64,000 bases of DNA from a virus. Position numbers and translations under genes: made by a program. The stretch covers positions 62,001 through 126,000 of the IMG/VR virus record IMGVR_UViG_3300044624_002978. One strand, given 5' to 3'. Shown piece after piece: positions 56,595-63,810 of the stretch (position 1 is the first letter of the stretch; every line of letters starts with the position of its first letter). Under the pieces are notes generated by a model. It worked only from the letters and a program-made list of their open reading frames with translations, made no database searches and was not told the DNA's origin.

Positions 56595-57302
56595 ATGAAT
56601 TTAGTCGGAATAGACTTTTCTATAAACTCCCCCGCTTTCTGTTGTTTGGTTGATGGCAAATACACCTGGGGATCTATAACAAGATCAGATAGAAGTGAGG
56701 AATCCCTTTCTAAGAACATCAAGAAACCATATCACATATTAAGTTGTGATGATGCTTTCAAATTGATATTCTTAGAAAAAAAGGATCTTCCCGAAAATTA
56801 TTCGGAAAGAGAAAGAATTAAGATAACCTATTTCTTAGATATAGTTGATACCCTATGGAAATCTATAATATCTATAATGGGAAAAGAACCATTCCATGTT
56901 GCAATGGAGGGTTTAAGTTTTTCGTCTAATGGTAATTCGCTAATTGATATTTCAATGGCAACTGCACTGTTAAGGGAAAGAATAATTAATGATATTGGCG
57001 TTGATAACTTTCATGTATTCTCACCAACATCAATTAAAAAATATGCGGTAAAGGGAAATGCTAAGAAGGACGAACTTTACCATGCGTTATGTAATTATAT
57101 CGAGGATGAAACAAATTTATTCATCTTCTCTAGAATACTAGAAAGCAATAAGGAAGAATGGATAACCGGTAAAAAGGTTGTTAATAAACCAATCGACGAT
57201 ATTGTTGACGCAACTTGGATTAATTTATATTTAAAGGAAGAATTAAAGGAATTTTATGGAATTAAAGGAAATATTAAAAACGCATCTACAGGAAGCCTCT
57301 AG
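56595..57302 (+). CDS. RuvC-like (RNase H fold) nuclease
   Basis: A 235-residue protein with the RuvC-type layout: Asp7 in LVGIDFSINSP, Glu105 in VAMEGLSFSSNGNSL, a Lys-rich stretch PTSIKKYAVKGNAKKDEL, and a closing acidic cluster Asp201/Asp202/Asp205 in IDDIVDATWI. These supply the acidic catalytic residues of Holliday junction resolvases. T4 uses gp49 (endonuclease VII), a different fold, so this would be an alternative resolvase for branched replicating DNA. Exact substrate unproven. The 3' end overlaps gmhA by 47 bases. Confidence 0.65.
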   Translation: MNLVGIDFSINSPAFCCLVDGKYTWGSITRSDRSEESLSKNIKKPYHILSCDDAFKLIFLEKKDLPENYSERERIKITYFLDIVDTLWKSIISIMGKEPFHVAMEGLSFSSNGNSLIDISMATALLRERIINDIGVDNFHVFSPTSIKKYAVKGNAKKDELYHALCNYIEDETNLFIFSRILESNKEEWITGKKVVNKPIDDIVDATWINLYLKEELKEFYGIKGNIKNASTGSL

Positions 57303-57855
57303 CATTCTAAATGACTTCATTAATAACGACGAGTATCTAAACTCCGTAACAGAGGCAGCCGAAACAATCATCACATCATTAAGTAACGGTAATAAAATAA
57401 TTTCTGCAGGAAATGGCGGGTCCATGTGCGATGCTATGCATTTTGCAGAGGAACTTAGCGGGAGGTATCGTGAGAACAGGGAAGCTTTAGCCGCTGTTTC
57501 CATATCTGATCCTAGTCACATAACTTGTGTTGGAAATGATTATGGCTTCGACCAGATTTTTTCTAGATATATTGAAGCTGTTGGAAACGAAGGCGACGTA
57601 TTTTTCGGTATAACAACTTCAGGAAATTCTAATAATATCACTCGTGCTCTGGTTACTGCCAAGAGAATGGGGATGAAGGTTGTCATACTCACATCAGACC
57701 GCCCAGAAAGCGACGTAAGAATGCTTTTTAGCCACCTTATCGATAATATCATACTAACACCAGTAAATAAATATGCGGATCGTACGCAAGAACTACATAT
57801 CAAAATAATACATTCCCTGATTGATATGATAGAGCGCCAATTGGGAATGAAATAA
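57256..57855 (+). CDS. gmhA: Phosphoheptose (sedoheptulose-7-phosphate) isomerase
   Basis: A 199-residue SIS-domain enzyme strikingly like bacterial GmhA (E. coli 192 aa). GNGGSMCDAMHFAEELSGRY (residues 52-71) has the metal-site His62 and Glu66 region; SDPSHITCVGNDYGF and TTSGNSNNI form the sugar-phosphate site; YADRTQELHIKIIH supplies the C-terminal Gln/His ligands. It converts sedoheptulose 7-phosphate to D-glycero-D-manno-heptose 7-phosphate, the first step to nucleotide-activated heptose for LPS or glycan modification. About half of its Arg codons are CGN, against near zero in its neighbours. It overlaps the RuvC-like gene by 47 bases. Confidence 0.92.
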   Translation: MELKEILKTHLQEASSILNDFINNDEYLNSVTEAAETIITSLSNGNKIISAGNGGSMCDAMHFAEELSGRYRENREALAAVSISDPSHITCVGNDYGFDQIFSRYIEAVGNEGDVFFGITTSGNSNNITRALVTAKRMGMKVVILTSDRPESDVRMLFSHLIDNIILTPVNKYADRTQELHIKIIHSLIDMIERQLGMK

Positions 57856-57916
57856 AATCAATAAAGAGAAACAAAAAGTAAACAAAAAAGTAAAATTTAA
57901 AATTAAAAGAAAAATT
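57856..57916 (+). promoter_or_regulatory. Long A-rich leader of the SSB gene
   Basis: A 61-base leader of mostly A with scattered T and G and no Shine-Dalgarno sequence precedes the SSB ATG. Such leaders suit strong S1-dependent, SD-free initiation of an abundant protein. Confidence 0.4.
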
Positions 57917-58894
57917 ATGAGTAATTTAGACATTTTCAATTTGGACGCAGAGGCGTTCGTAACGAAAGCAAACGCAGTAGAATCAAAAGATTCGGAATTT
58001 TATAAGCCATATCCTGAAAACGGTAAGGATGGAGTTTATAAATCTTTAATTAGATTTGTGCCTAATCCAGCAGATCCAGCGGTATCTAAGGTTCACAAAT
58101 ATTATGTGTATTTGAATGATCCAGTATCAGGAGACGGATTTTCAGCCGATTGTCCATCAACTGTTGGTAAGAAATCAATTCTTAAAGACATGTTCTGGAA
58201 GTTAAAGAATTCACATTCTGCTGCAGACCAGGAATTAGCTAAGAGCTTCTCAAGAAAAGAGGATTTCTATTCGTTAGTTCAAATCGTTCAGGATAAAAAC
58301 AAACCTGAATTGGAAGGAAAGATCATGATCTTCAAATTTGGTAAAAAATTGAATGATATGATCGAGGCACAACTTAAACCAGAATACGGTGATTCTTGTA
58401 ATCCTTTCGATCTTTTCGAAGGTAGAGAATTCGCATTAAGTGTTAGAAAAGTTGGTGAATGGAATAACTACGATCTTTGCTCATTCGTGGGTGAAAAAAA
58501 TGCAATTAAGATCGATGGGGTTTCTATGAAAAAATCTCAGGAGGATATGGCAAAAATTCTCGATTATTTAAACGATGGACCTAAAAACTTATCAAGTTTT
58601 GATTATAAGGACTGGGATGATGATATGACTGAGAAAGTTATGAGTGTAATCAGAAACACAGTTCCTGATCAAAGATTGGTTAACGAGATCGTTGGTGGTG
58701 TTGCTTCTGCTCCTGCAAGAACTGCGCCAGCTCAATCAGCTCCAGCTCCAGTAATGGAACAAGAGTCTACATCTGGTGATTTATACGCTGAGGTATCTCA
58801 AACTAAAGTTGCTGGACATGTTGAAAGAACTGAATCTTCCGCTCCTTCAAGCAATAGTAGTTCTTCATTAGAAGATCTTTACGCAGACCTTTAA
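57917..58894 (+). CDS. gp32-like single-stranded DNA-binding protein
   Basis: A 325-residue protein resembling T4 gp32 (301 aa). The core includes SLIRFVPNP, DMFWKLKNS, the diagnostic LEGKIMIFKFGKKLNDMI and FEGREFALSVRKVGEWNNYD. The N-terminal arm is short. A linker rich in Ala/Pro/Ser (about 265-315) leads to an acidic tail ending SSLEDLYADL, the docking peptide that recruits replication proteins. The Zn-binding His/Cys set of T4 gp32 is not visible; only one Cys lies in that region. It coats ssDNA during replication and recombination. It is followed by a strong terminator. Confidence 0.85.
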   Translation: MSNLDIFNLDAEAFVTKANAVESKDSEFYKPYPENGKDGVYKSLIRFVPNPADPAVSKVHKYYVYLNDPVSGDGFSADCPSTVGKKSILKDMFWKLKNSHSAADQELAKSFSRKEDFYSLVQIVQDKNKPELEGKIMIFKFGKKLNDMIEAQLKPEYGDSCNPFDLFEGREFALSVRKVGEWNNYDLCSFVGEKNAIKIDGVSMKKSQEDMAKILDYLNDGPKNLSSFDYKDWDDDMTEKVMSVIRNTVPDQRLVNEIVGGVASAPARTAPAQSAPAPVMEQESTSGDLYAEVSQTKVAGHVERTESSAPSSNSSSSLEDLYADL

Positions 58895-58909
58895 TAAATT
58901 AAAAACTAA

Positions 58910-58946
58910 AAGGGAACATCCTTCTTGGGTTGTTCCCTTCTTTTTA
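58910..58946 (+). terminator. Rho-independent terminator after the SSB gene
   Basis: AAGGGAACA pairs with TGTTCCCTT around an inner CC/GG step, followed by CTTTTTATT. It lies 16 bases after the SSB stop and directly before the primase start, isolating the highly expressed SSB from downstream genes. Confidence 0.88.
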
Positions 58947-58948
58947 TT

Positions 58949-60013
58949 ATGCAACAAGGAAAAATAGAAGATTTAGTAAGATCGGTATTGGCAAAGGAAT
59001 TTGCCAGAGACCCAAATAAACAAATAGTTTATAAGGCGGGTAACCGACTTAATTTCTCTTGTCCGTATTGTGGTGATTCACACGACTCTAAGAAAAAAAG
59101 GGGAAACTTCTATTTAGATACCCTTGGGTATAAATGCTATAATGGTGGATGTGGAATATTCAAGGATGCTATCAGCTTCTTTAAGGATTTTGCTGTACAT
59201 GGTAAATTAAATGGTACTGAAAGGGATGAAATAAGAAGCGTATTAGAGGAAGTTAGGGGAACAAGAAGAACCGTATATGGTAAAGTTGATATAAGCTACT
59301 TCTTTGATAATGACATCACTGATCTATTAATTCCGAGGGAAACATTTATGTCCAAAATGAAATTGGTTGAAGTGTACGGATCTAGTATACAAAGATACGT
59401 TACAAGGAGACACCAGAAGCTAGATAAAAAGTTTGCATGGGATAGTAAATGGGAAAGACTATTTCTTTTTAATTTAACACCCGATGATAAAATATTAGGT
59501 CTCCAAGTTAGAAATATGAATTCTATTAAGGGATCAGCCAAATATCTTACATATAAACTAAGTGGAATATATGAAAAATTACTTAAGGTAACGGACCAGG
59601 ATTTCATAGATAAGGTACGAGCTGTAGATCCAATATCCCATGTTTTTGGGATAGGTAATTTGGATTTTTCCTCAGATATAACAGTATTTGAAGGACCAAT
59701 GGATTCTTTCTTTTGGAATAATTCGGTTGGCTTATGTTCTTTAGAAAACAAATTTCCATTTGAGGTTGACAATGTTAGGTATTGGTATGATTGGGATAAA
59801 TCAGGTATAGAAAAAACAATGGATCTACTAAGCAAGGGACACACTGTTTTCAACTGGGGTAAATTTCTGGAGGAGAATAATATAAATAAAAATAAAAAAT
59901 GGGATCTTAATGATTTAGTTATACATTTAAGAACCACCGGTAAGAAAATTAAAAGGCTTGATAACTATTTTACCAATGACATTTTAGATCTTGGATATTT
60001 TATAAATGGATAA
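58949..60013 (+). CDS. DNA primase, T4 gp61-like
   Basis: 354 residues from ATG 58949; an in-frame ATG at 58925 lies inside the terminator and is rejected. A zinc ribbon is visible: Cys38-x2-Cys41 (CPYCGDSH) and Cys63-x4-Cys68 (CYNGGC). The central part includes WERLFLFNLTPDDKILGLQV. The Toprim region has Glu in ITVFEGPMDSFF and the D-x-D of YWYDWDKSG. The length matches T4 gp61 (342 aa). It makes RNA primers on the lagging strand with a gp41-type helicase. It overlaps the next gene by 8 bases. Confidence 0.87.
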   Translation: MQQGKIEDLVRSVLAKEFARDPNKQIVYKAGNRLNFSCPYCGDSHDSKKKRGNFYLDTLGYKCYNGGCGIFKDAISFFKDFAVHGKLNGTERDEIRSVLEEVRGTRRTVYGKVDISYFFDNDITDLLIPRETFMSKMKLVEVYGSSIQRYVTRRHQKLDKKFAWDSKWERLFLFNLTPDDKILGLQVRNMNSIKGSAKYLTYKLSGIYEKLLKVTDQDFIDKVRAVDPISHVFGIGNLDFSSDITVFEGPMDSFFWNNSVGLCSLENKFPFEVDNVRYWYDWDKSGIEKTMDLLSKGHTVFNWGKFLEENNINKNKKWDLNDLVIHLRTTGKKIKRLDNYFTNDILDLGYFING

Positions 60014-60254
60014 TTCTAATATACATATAGATCTCACCGATGATTGGGAAAAAGAGGTTACTCGAAGATCGACTAGCAAGATAAAATTTCCAATAAAGGT
60101 CATAGAGTCCGATTTATATGAAGTAAATACAGAATTCTCTGAACCTAAAATAGCAGACCCTAAAACTGAAGGTAAAAACGAGATATCAAAAAACGTAAGA
60201 GTTGTTGATTTATCTGGCAAGAAAAAACAAAAAACAAAAACAAATCTATTCTAA
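60006..60254 (+). CDS. Small charged protein, 82 aa
   Basis: A mostly charged protein (DLTDDWEKEVTRRSTSKIKF) ending in a basic Lys/Gln/Thr tail. It overlaps the primase stop by 8 bases, and the next gene begins 1 base after its stop, so it is translationally coupled in a replication/recombination operon. No family recognised; a small partner of the primase or of the mediator protein is possible. Confidence 0.6.
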   Translation: MDNSNIHIDLTDDWEKEVTRRSTSKIKFPIKVIESDLYEVNTEFSEPKIADPKTEGKNEISKNVRVVDLSGKKKQKTKTNLF

Positions 60255-60255
60255 T

Positions 60256-60702
60256 ATGTCTACAGAGCAAAAAAGCGACTTTAATAAAATCTTCGAAACA
60301 GAGAGAAACGAATGGAGAGAAAAGGTCCAAGTAATAGCAATACAAATGAAGGATATACAGACTCTAGCTAAGGCTCAGATTGATCTATTTAGTCAGAGAC
60401 AGGTACTGCTTGAATATAGTTATAAACTGGCATCAATTGTATCCAAACTTAATTCTAAATACAGAACTGAAAAATCCAGAAAGATGAAGGATTATTCTGA
60501 AAGAAGTGATGTTAGATACGGATCTAATGAGAAAACAGTGTTGATCGAGGGAGATTTAAGCGAGATATCAGAAAAGATAGAATTGGTTGAAGGACATAGA
60601 AAATTCATAGACCAAACAATACAAACCACCGATCACATGCTATACGGGGTTCGCCAAAGAATATCGTTGGAGGATTATCTAAGAGGATCTACGGTGAAAT
60701 AG
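60256..60702 (+). CDS. UvsY-like recombination mediator (tentative)
   Basis: 148 residues from ATG 60256; the longer frame from 60202 runs into the upstream gene and is rejected. The protein is all helical and charged. The segment RYGSNEKTVLIEGDLSEISE parallels the 'R-Y-x-x-x-E-K-T-V-L-x-x-D' part of T4 UvsY, and the end GVRQRISLEDYLRGS parallels UvsY's C-terminal helix. The length is close to UvsY (137 aa), and it is directly upstream of a UvsW-like gene, as in T4. UvsY loads UvsX recombinase on gp32-coated DNA. The similarity is weak and partly contextual. Confidence 0.55.
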   Translation: MSTEQKSDFNKIFETERNEWREKVQVIAIQMKDIQTLAKAQIDLFSQRQVLLEYSYKLASIVSKLNSKYRTEKSRKMKDYSERSDVRYGSNEKTVLIEGDLSEISEKIELVEGHRKFIDQTIQTTDHMLYGVRQRISLEDYLRGSTVK

Positions 60703-60717
60703 AAATAACTAATTTAT

Positions 60718-62274
60718 ATGTTAAAATTTCAAGTTTCAGAAGACCAACAATGGATGATATTAATTGAATCCCTGGACGAGGTCGAGAAAAAACAACTAGA
60801 TATATCACTAACGCAAAAGATCCATAACTTCTATTTCCATCCACTGGTTAAGAAGAAGATATGGGACGGAAACATATGCTTTATAGAGAAGAAAGGAAAT
60901 ATGTGGAAGGTTCCTATTGGATTATGGAGAGAGGTTCTTGAGATAGGTGAGAAGTATAAAATCGAGATGCAAATAAAAGGCATAGAGGAGATTATTATAA
61001 GGGACATAACACTAGAGGATTTTACTACATGGGTGAATGAATTTTTTGAGGATGGTATAGGTGGTGATCCCGATAAGAAACCCAGAGATTATCAGATAGA
61101 AACGGCTTGGAAGATTATAAGATACAGATATTCTATTTCTGAGGTAGCCACTTCGTCAGGTAAGACATTAATATCATTTATGATATTTGCTTATTTGAAA
61201 TCCAAGGGACTCATTAAAAAATATATGATGATAGTTCCCAATAATAATCTTGTTTTTCAAGGGAGCGACGATTTCGAGGATTATGGAATAGAAAAATTAG
61301 GAGTTAAGATTCAGCAAATCGGTGGAGGAAGTAAGCTCAGGGAAGGCTGTGATGTCATTATGGGTACTTTCCAATCACTGGTGAAGAAGGAACCAGAATT
61401 TTTTGCTGATGTTGATGTTGTTTTTGTTGATGAAGCACACCATACGAATTCCATGTCCATAAAGAAGATAGTTGCAAATTGCATGCACTCTAGATGGAGA
61501 TTTGGTCTAACCGGAACATTGACAAAGAAAGGAACCGCTGATTATATGACAATACAGCAATTTTTAGGTCCACTTGTTGTTGAAATCCCGCCAAGCTATC
61601 TTTTTGATAATAACTATGCAACACCTGTTTCGATAAAGGTTGTTATTATGGATTGGCTTGAAGATAGCTATAAACAAAAACTTGCTGACATAAAACTTAA
61701 CAATTCGAATAAATCATCGGATAAAAAAATAGAAGGAAATGAGTTTTATAACATAGAAAGAAAGTTAGTTATAGAAAGCAGAAAAAGACTTAATTACATA
61801 GTTGATTTCATTAGTAAAAGTTCTAAGAATTCACTAGTACTATTTCAATCAGTTAAGGATGAATACGGAAAGCAGATATGGAATTTACTAAGAGAGAAAA
61901 ACTCGGACAAGGAGGTTTTCTACGTCGAAGGTGGAACAAATGAAGCTCTAAGAGAGGAATATAAAACAAGAATGAGCTCGGGTGAAAATAAGGTCCTTAT
62001 AGCAACTTATGGAACATTCTCTACCGGTATTTCGATCAATAATCTGCATAATATATTTCTTGTTGAATCATATAAGAGTGAAGTTCTAATTAAGCAGAGT
62101 TTAGGTAGGGGTATGCGTAAAATGGAAGGAAAGGACAAAGTAAATATTATAGATTTCGTTGACGATTTTAGTACCAAAAATTATTTGAATTATTTAATGA
62201 AACATAGTCTGGAGAGAATGGAGATATACAAGAAGGAATCTTTCGATTATAAAATATACAAAGTTAAACTTTAG
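60718..62274 (+). CDS. uvsW: UvsW-like superfamily 2 helicase
   Basis: A 518-residue SF2 helicase, close in length to T4 UvsW (503 aa). An N-terminal beta domain (HNFYFHPLVKKKIWDGNICF) precedes the helicase core. Motif Q/I is PRDYQIETAW and ATSSGKT (about 145-151). Motif II is VDEAHH (about 237-242), motif III GLTGTL, and motif VI QSLGRGMRKM (about 460). UvsW unwinds branched DNA and D-/R-loops, moving replication from origin-dependent to recombination-dependent mode. It follows the UvsY-like gene by 15 bases. Confidence 0.88.
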   Translation: MLKFQVSEDQQWMILIESLDEVEKKQLDISLTQKIHNFYFHPLVKKKIWDGNICFIEKKGNMWKVPIGLWREVLEIGEKYKIEMQIKGIEEIIIRDITLEDFTTWVNEFFEDGIGGDPDKKPRDYQIETAWKIIRYRYSISEVATSSGKTLISFMIFAYLKSKGLIKKYMMIVPNNNLVFQGSDDFEDYGIEKLGVKIQQIGGGSKLREGCDVIMGTFQSLVKKEPEFFADVDVVFVDEAHHTNSMSIKKIVANCMHSRWRFGLTGTLTKKGTADYMTIQQFLGPLVVEIPPSYLFDNNYATPVSIKVVIMDWLEDSYKQKLADIKLNNSNKSSDKKIEGNEFYNIERKLVIESRKRLNYIVDFISKSSKNSLVLFQSVKDEYGKQIWNLLREKNSDKEVFYVEGGTNEALREEYKTRMSSGENKVLIATYGTFSTGISINNLHNIFLVESYKSEVLIKQSLGRGMRKMEGKDKVNIIDFVDDFSTKNYLNYLMKHSLERMEIYKKESFDYKIYKVKL

Positions 62275-62284
62275 TTTTCATTGG

Positions 62285-62292
62285 GATATATA
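62285..62292 (+). promoter_or_regulatory. GATATATA promoter-like motif
   Basis: GATATATA followed by C lies 25 bases before the ATG at 62310, in the gap after the uvsW-like gene. Confidence 0.5.
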
Positions 62293-62309
62293 CAGAAAAC
62301 ATTTTAATT

Positions 62310-62861
62310 ATGATAATGAAATCATTTACTGAATTTACTAACAATGTATCCGAAGCTAGCTCCGAGGGCAGCACAGGGAAGACTACATTTAGTAGATGGC
62401 TTAGAGATATGAACACGAGAGTTGGTGATGATATGAAGGATTCTAATTACTATTCTAGTTATTATGATTCTGATGACAAATATCAAGCTGCAAGAAGAGC
62501 AACCAACCTAATTCCTAATGTATTTAGATTAATTACCGGAGCTGGAGCTGCTGTTGCAGATTTCTTAACACCTAAAGGATCAAGTAAAGAGGAGAAAAGT
62601 TCAAATAAGTTTACTAAGGACGAACTAAAAGCTAAAAAGACTGAAATCCTTAATAAATGGGAAAGGGATAATATTGGTGATAAAAAAGTTACCGATGCTG
62701 ATGCTGAAAAGTTCTATAAATCTGGAGTGATCAAGGGTAAAAAATACTTCGGGAAGGATTTTGATCCAGCAAACCCTAAGAATAAGGAAGAGGAAATGTA
62801 CGCCGATTATATGAATGGTATAATGGAGAGGTATTATAAAAAGACAAGCAATGCACAATAA
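62310..62861 (+). CDS. Hypothetical protein with capsid-targeting-like N-terminus, 183 aa
   Basis: The start (MIMKSFTEFTNNVSEASSEG) closely resembles the T4 internal-protein targeting peptide pattern MKTYQEFIxE. The ATG at 62316 would give MKSFTEF directly. A hydrophobic helix lies near residues 68-90 (LIPNVFRLITGAGAAVADFL), followed by a Lys/Glu-rich helical domain. It may be an internal head protein ejected with DNA. This is inference from the N-terminus only. It overlaps the next gene by 11 bases. Confidence 0.6.
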   Translation: MIMKSFTEFTNNVSEASSEGSTGKTTFSRWLRDMNTRVGDDMKDSNYYSSYYDSDDKYQAARRATNLIPNVFRLITGAGAAVADFLTPKGSSKEEKSSNKFTKDELKAKKTEILNKWERDNIGDKKVTDADAEKFYKSGVIKGKKYFGKDFDPANPKNKEEEMYADYMNGIMERYYKKTSNAQ

Positions 62862-63774
62862 AACGCTATCATTTAATAACTTTGTAATTTTATTAGAGGG
62901 TGGTGCCGCTATTAAAACATCTAGAAGAATAAGGGAGGATGAGTTTGAAGAAACACTAGCCTCAATAAAGAGCATATTGTTGCCGATTATTGGTGTAAAT
63001 CCCAATTCATCTGCTGGTGAATACATCGTTATTGGAAGCATAGGGAAAAAGAAAAATCCAGATGATACATCGGGTGATCTTGATCTTGGACTTGATTCTA
63101 ATTTATTCAATGTGCCACTAAAGGAGGTATCTGGATATATTTATTCGATATTAAGTGGATCGGAAGAGCTAACAAGCAAATTGGGATTCGAACCTGAAAT
63201 AAATTATTTGAAGGGACTAAATATAGTAAGTATAGGATGGCCTATAAACGGTGATCAAACTAACGGAATTGTACAGCTTGATTTAATACCCGTTGCTGAT
63301 ATGGAATGGGCAAAGTTTATCTACTATTCACCTGACTACAAAACATCTGAAAGTAAATATAAATCAGCTCATAGAAACTGGTTACTTGCTGCTATATTAG
63401 CAATACGTAGAATGGTATTGGATGTTAACGATGCTGGAGAAGTTATGGATTATGATTCACCTGTGCTGATATTAAGCGATGGTTTATATTGGCATACTAA
63501 ATCATACAGAGGCAAACTAAAACCTAGATTAAAGAATGCTGCCAAGATAAGCGGAAGCGAGAGATTTATAACTAGAGATCCTCAGGAATTTATAGACTTT
63601 GCATTGGGTACAGGTTATTCAATCAATGACGTTAAAACATTCGAAAAGTTATACCAGATTATAGATTCACCTAGTTTTGAACTTTATGATAAGGTTGGCG
63701 AAATAGAGGAAAAGTTCCTCGAATATATTACTAGAGCAAATTTAGAGAGGCCCTCCGAAATAAAAAGAGCTTAA
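62851..63774 (+). CDS. Pol-beta-type nucleotidyltransferase
   Basis: A 307-residue protein. IVIGSIGKKKNPDDTSGDLD has Gly62-Ser63 and Asp76/Asp78, and VQLDLIP supplies Asp144: the G-S...D-x-D...D triad of pol-beta-like nucleotidyltransferases. The N-terminus LSFNNFVILLEGGAAIKTSR has the F-x-x-F...L-E-G-G pattern of phage proteins that start with a targeting-like peptide. Substrates of the family include tRNA ends, antibiotics and proteins; none can be chosen here. Next to it is a KxDG ligase, so nucleic-acid repair or end modification is attractive (inference). Confidence 0.7.
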   Translation: MHNKTLSFNNFVILLEGGAAIKTSRRIREDEFEETLASIKSILLPIIGVNPNSSAGEYIVIGSIGKKKNPDDTSGDLDLGLDSNLFNVPLKEVSGYIYSILSGSEELTSKLGFEPEINYLKGLNIVSIGWPINGDQTNGIVQLDLIPVADMEWAKFIYYSPDYKTSESKYKSAHRNWLLAAILAIRRMVLDVNDAGEVMDYDSPVLILSDGLYWHTKSYRGKLKPRLKNAAKISGSERFITRDPQEFIDFALGTGYSINDVKTFEKLYQIIDSPSFELYDKVGEIEEKFLEYITRANLERPSEIKRA

Positions 63775-63779
63775 TCTTA

Positions 63780-63787
63780 TATAAATA
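63780..63787 (+). promoter_or_regulatory. T4-late-like TATAAATA box
   Basis: TATAAATA lies 31 bases before the ATG at 63811 and just after the nucleotidyltransferase stop, the usual place for a T4-type late promoter core. Confidence 0.45.
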
Positions 63788-63810
63788 TAAAGATAAAATT
63801 AAAATTAAAT

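Noticed and set aside
58925-58948. Upstream ATG for the primase
   Set aside because: It lies inside the terminator stem and T-tract; ATG 58949 gives a gp61-like N-terminus.
59296-59937. 213-aa minus-strand ORF opposite the primase
   Set aside because: It is a shadow of a well-supported primase gene and its composition lacks any recognisable domain.
60202-60255. Longer start for the UvsY-like gene
   Set aside because: It would overlap the upstream gene by 53 bases with a low-complexity Lys/Gln peptide; ATG 60256 is 1 base after the upstream stop.
62625-63110. 161-aa minus-strand ORF
   Set aside because: It spans two well-supported + strand genes and their overlap, so it is a shadow.
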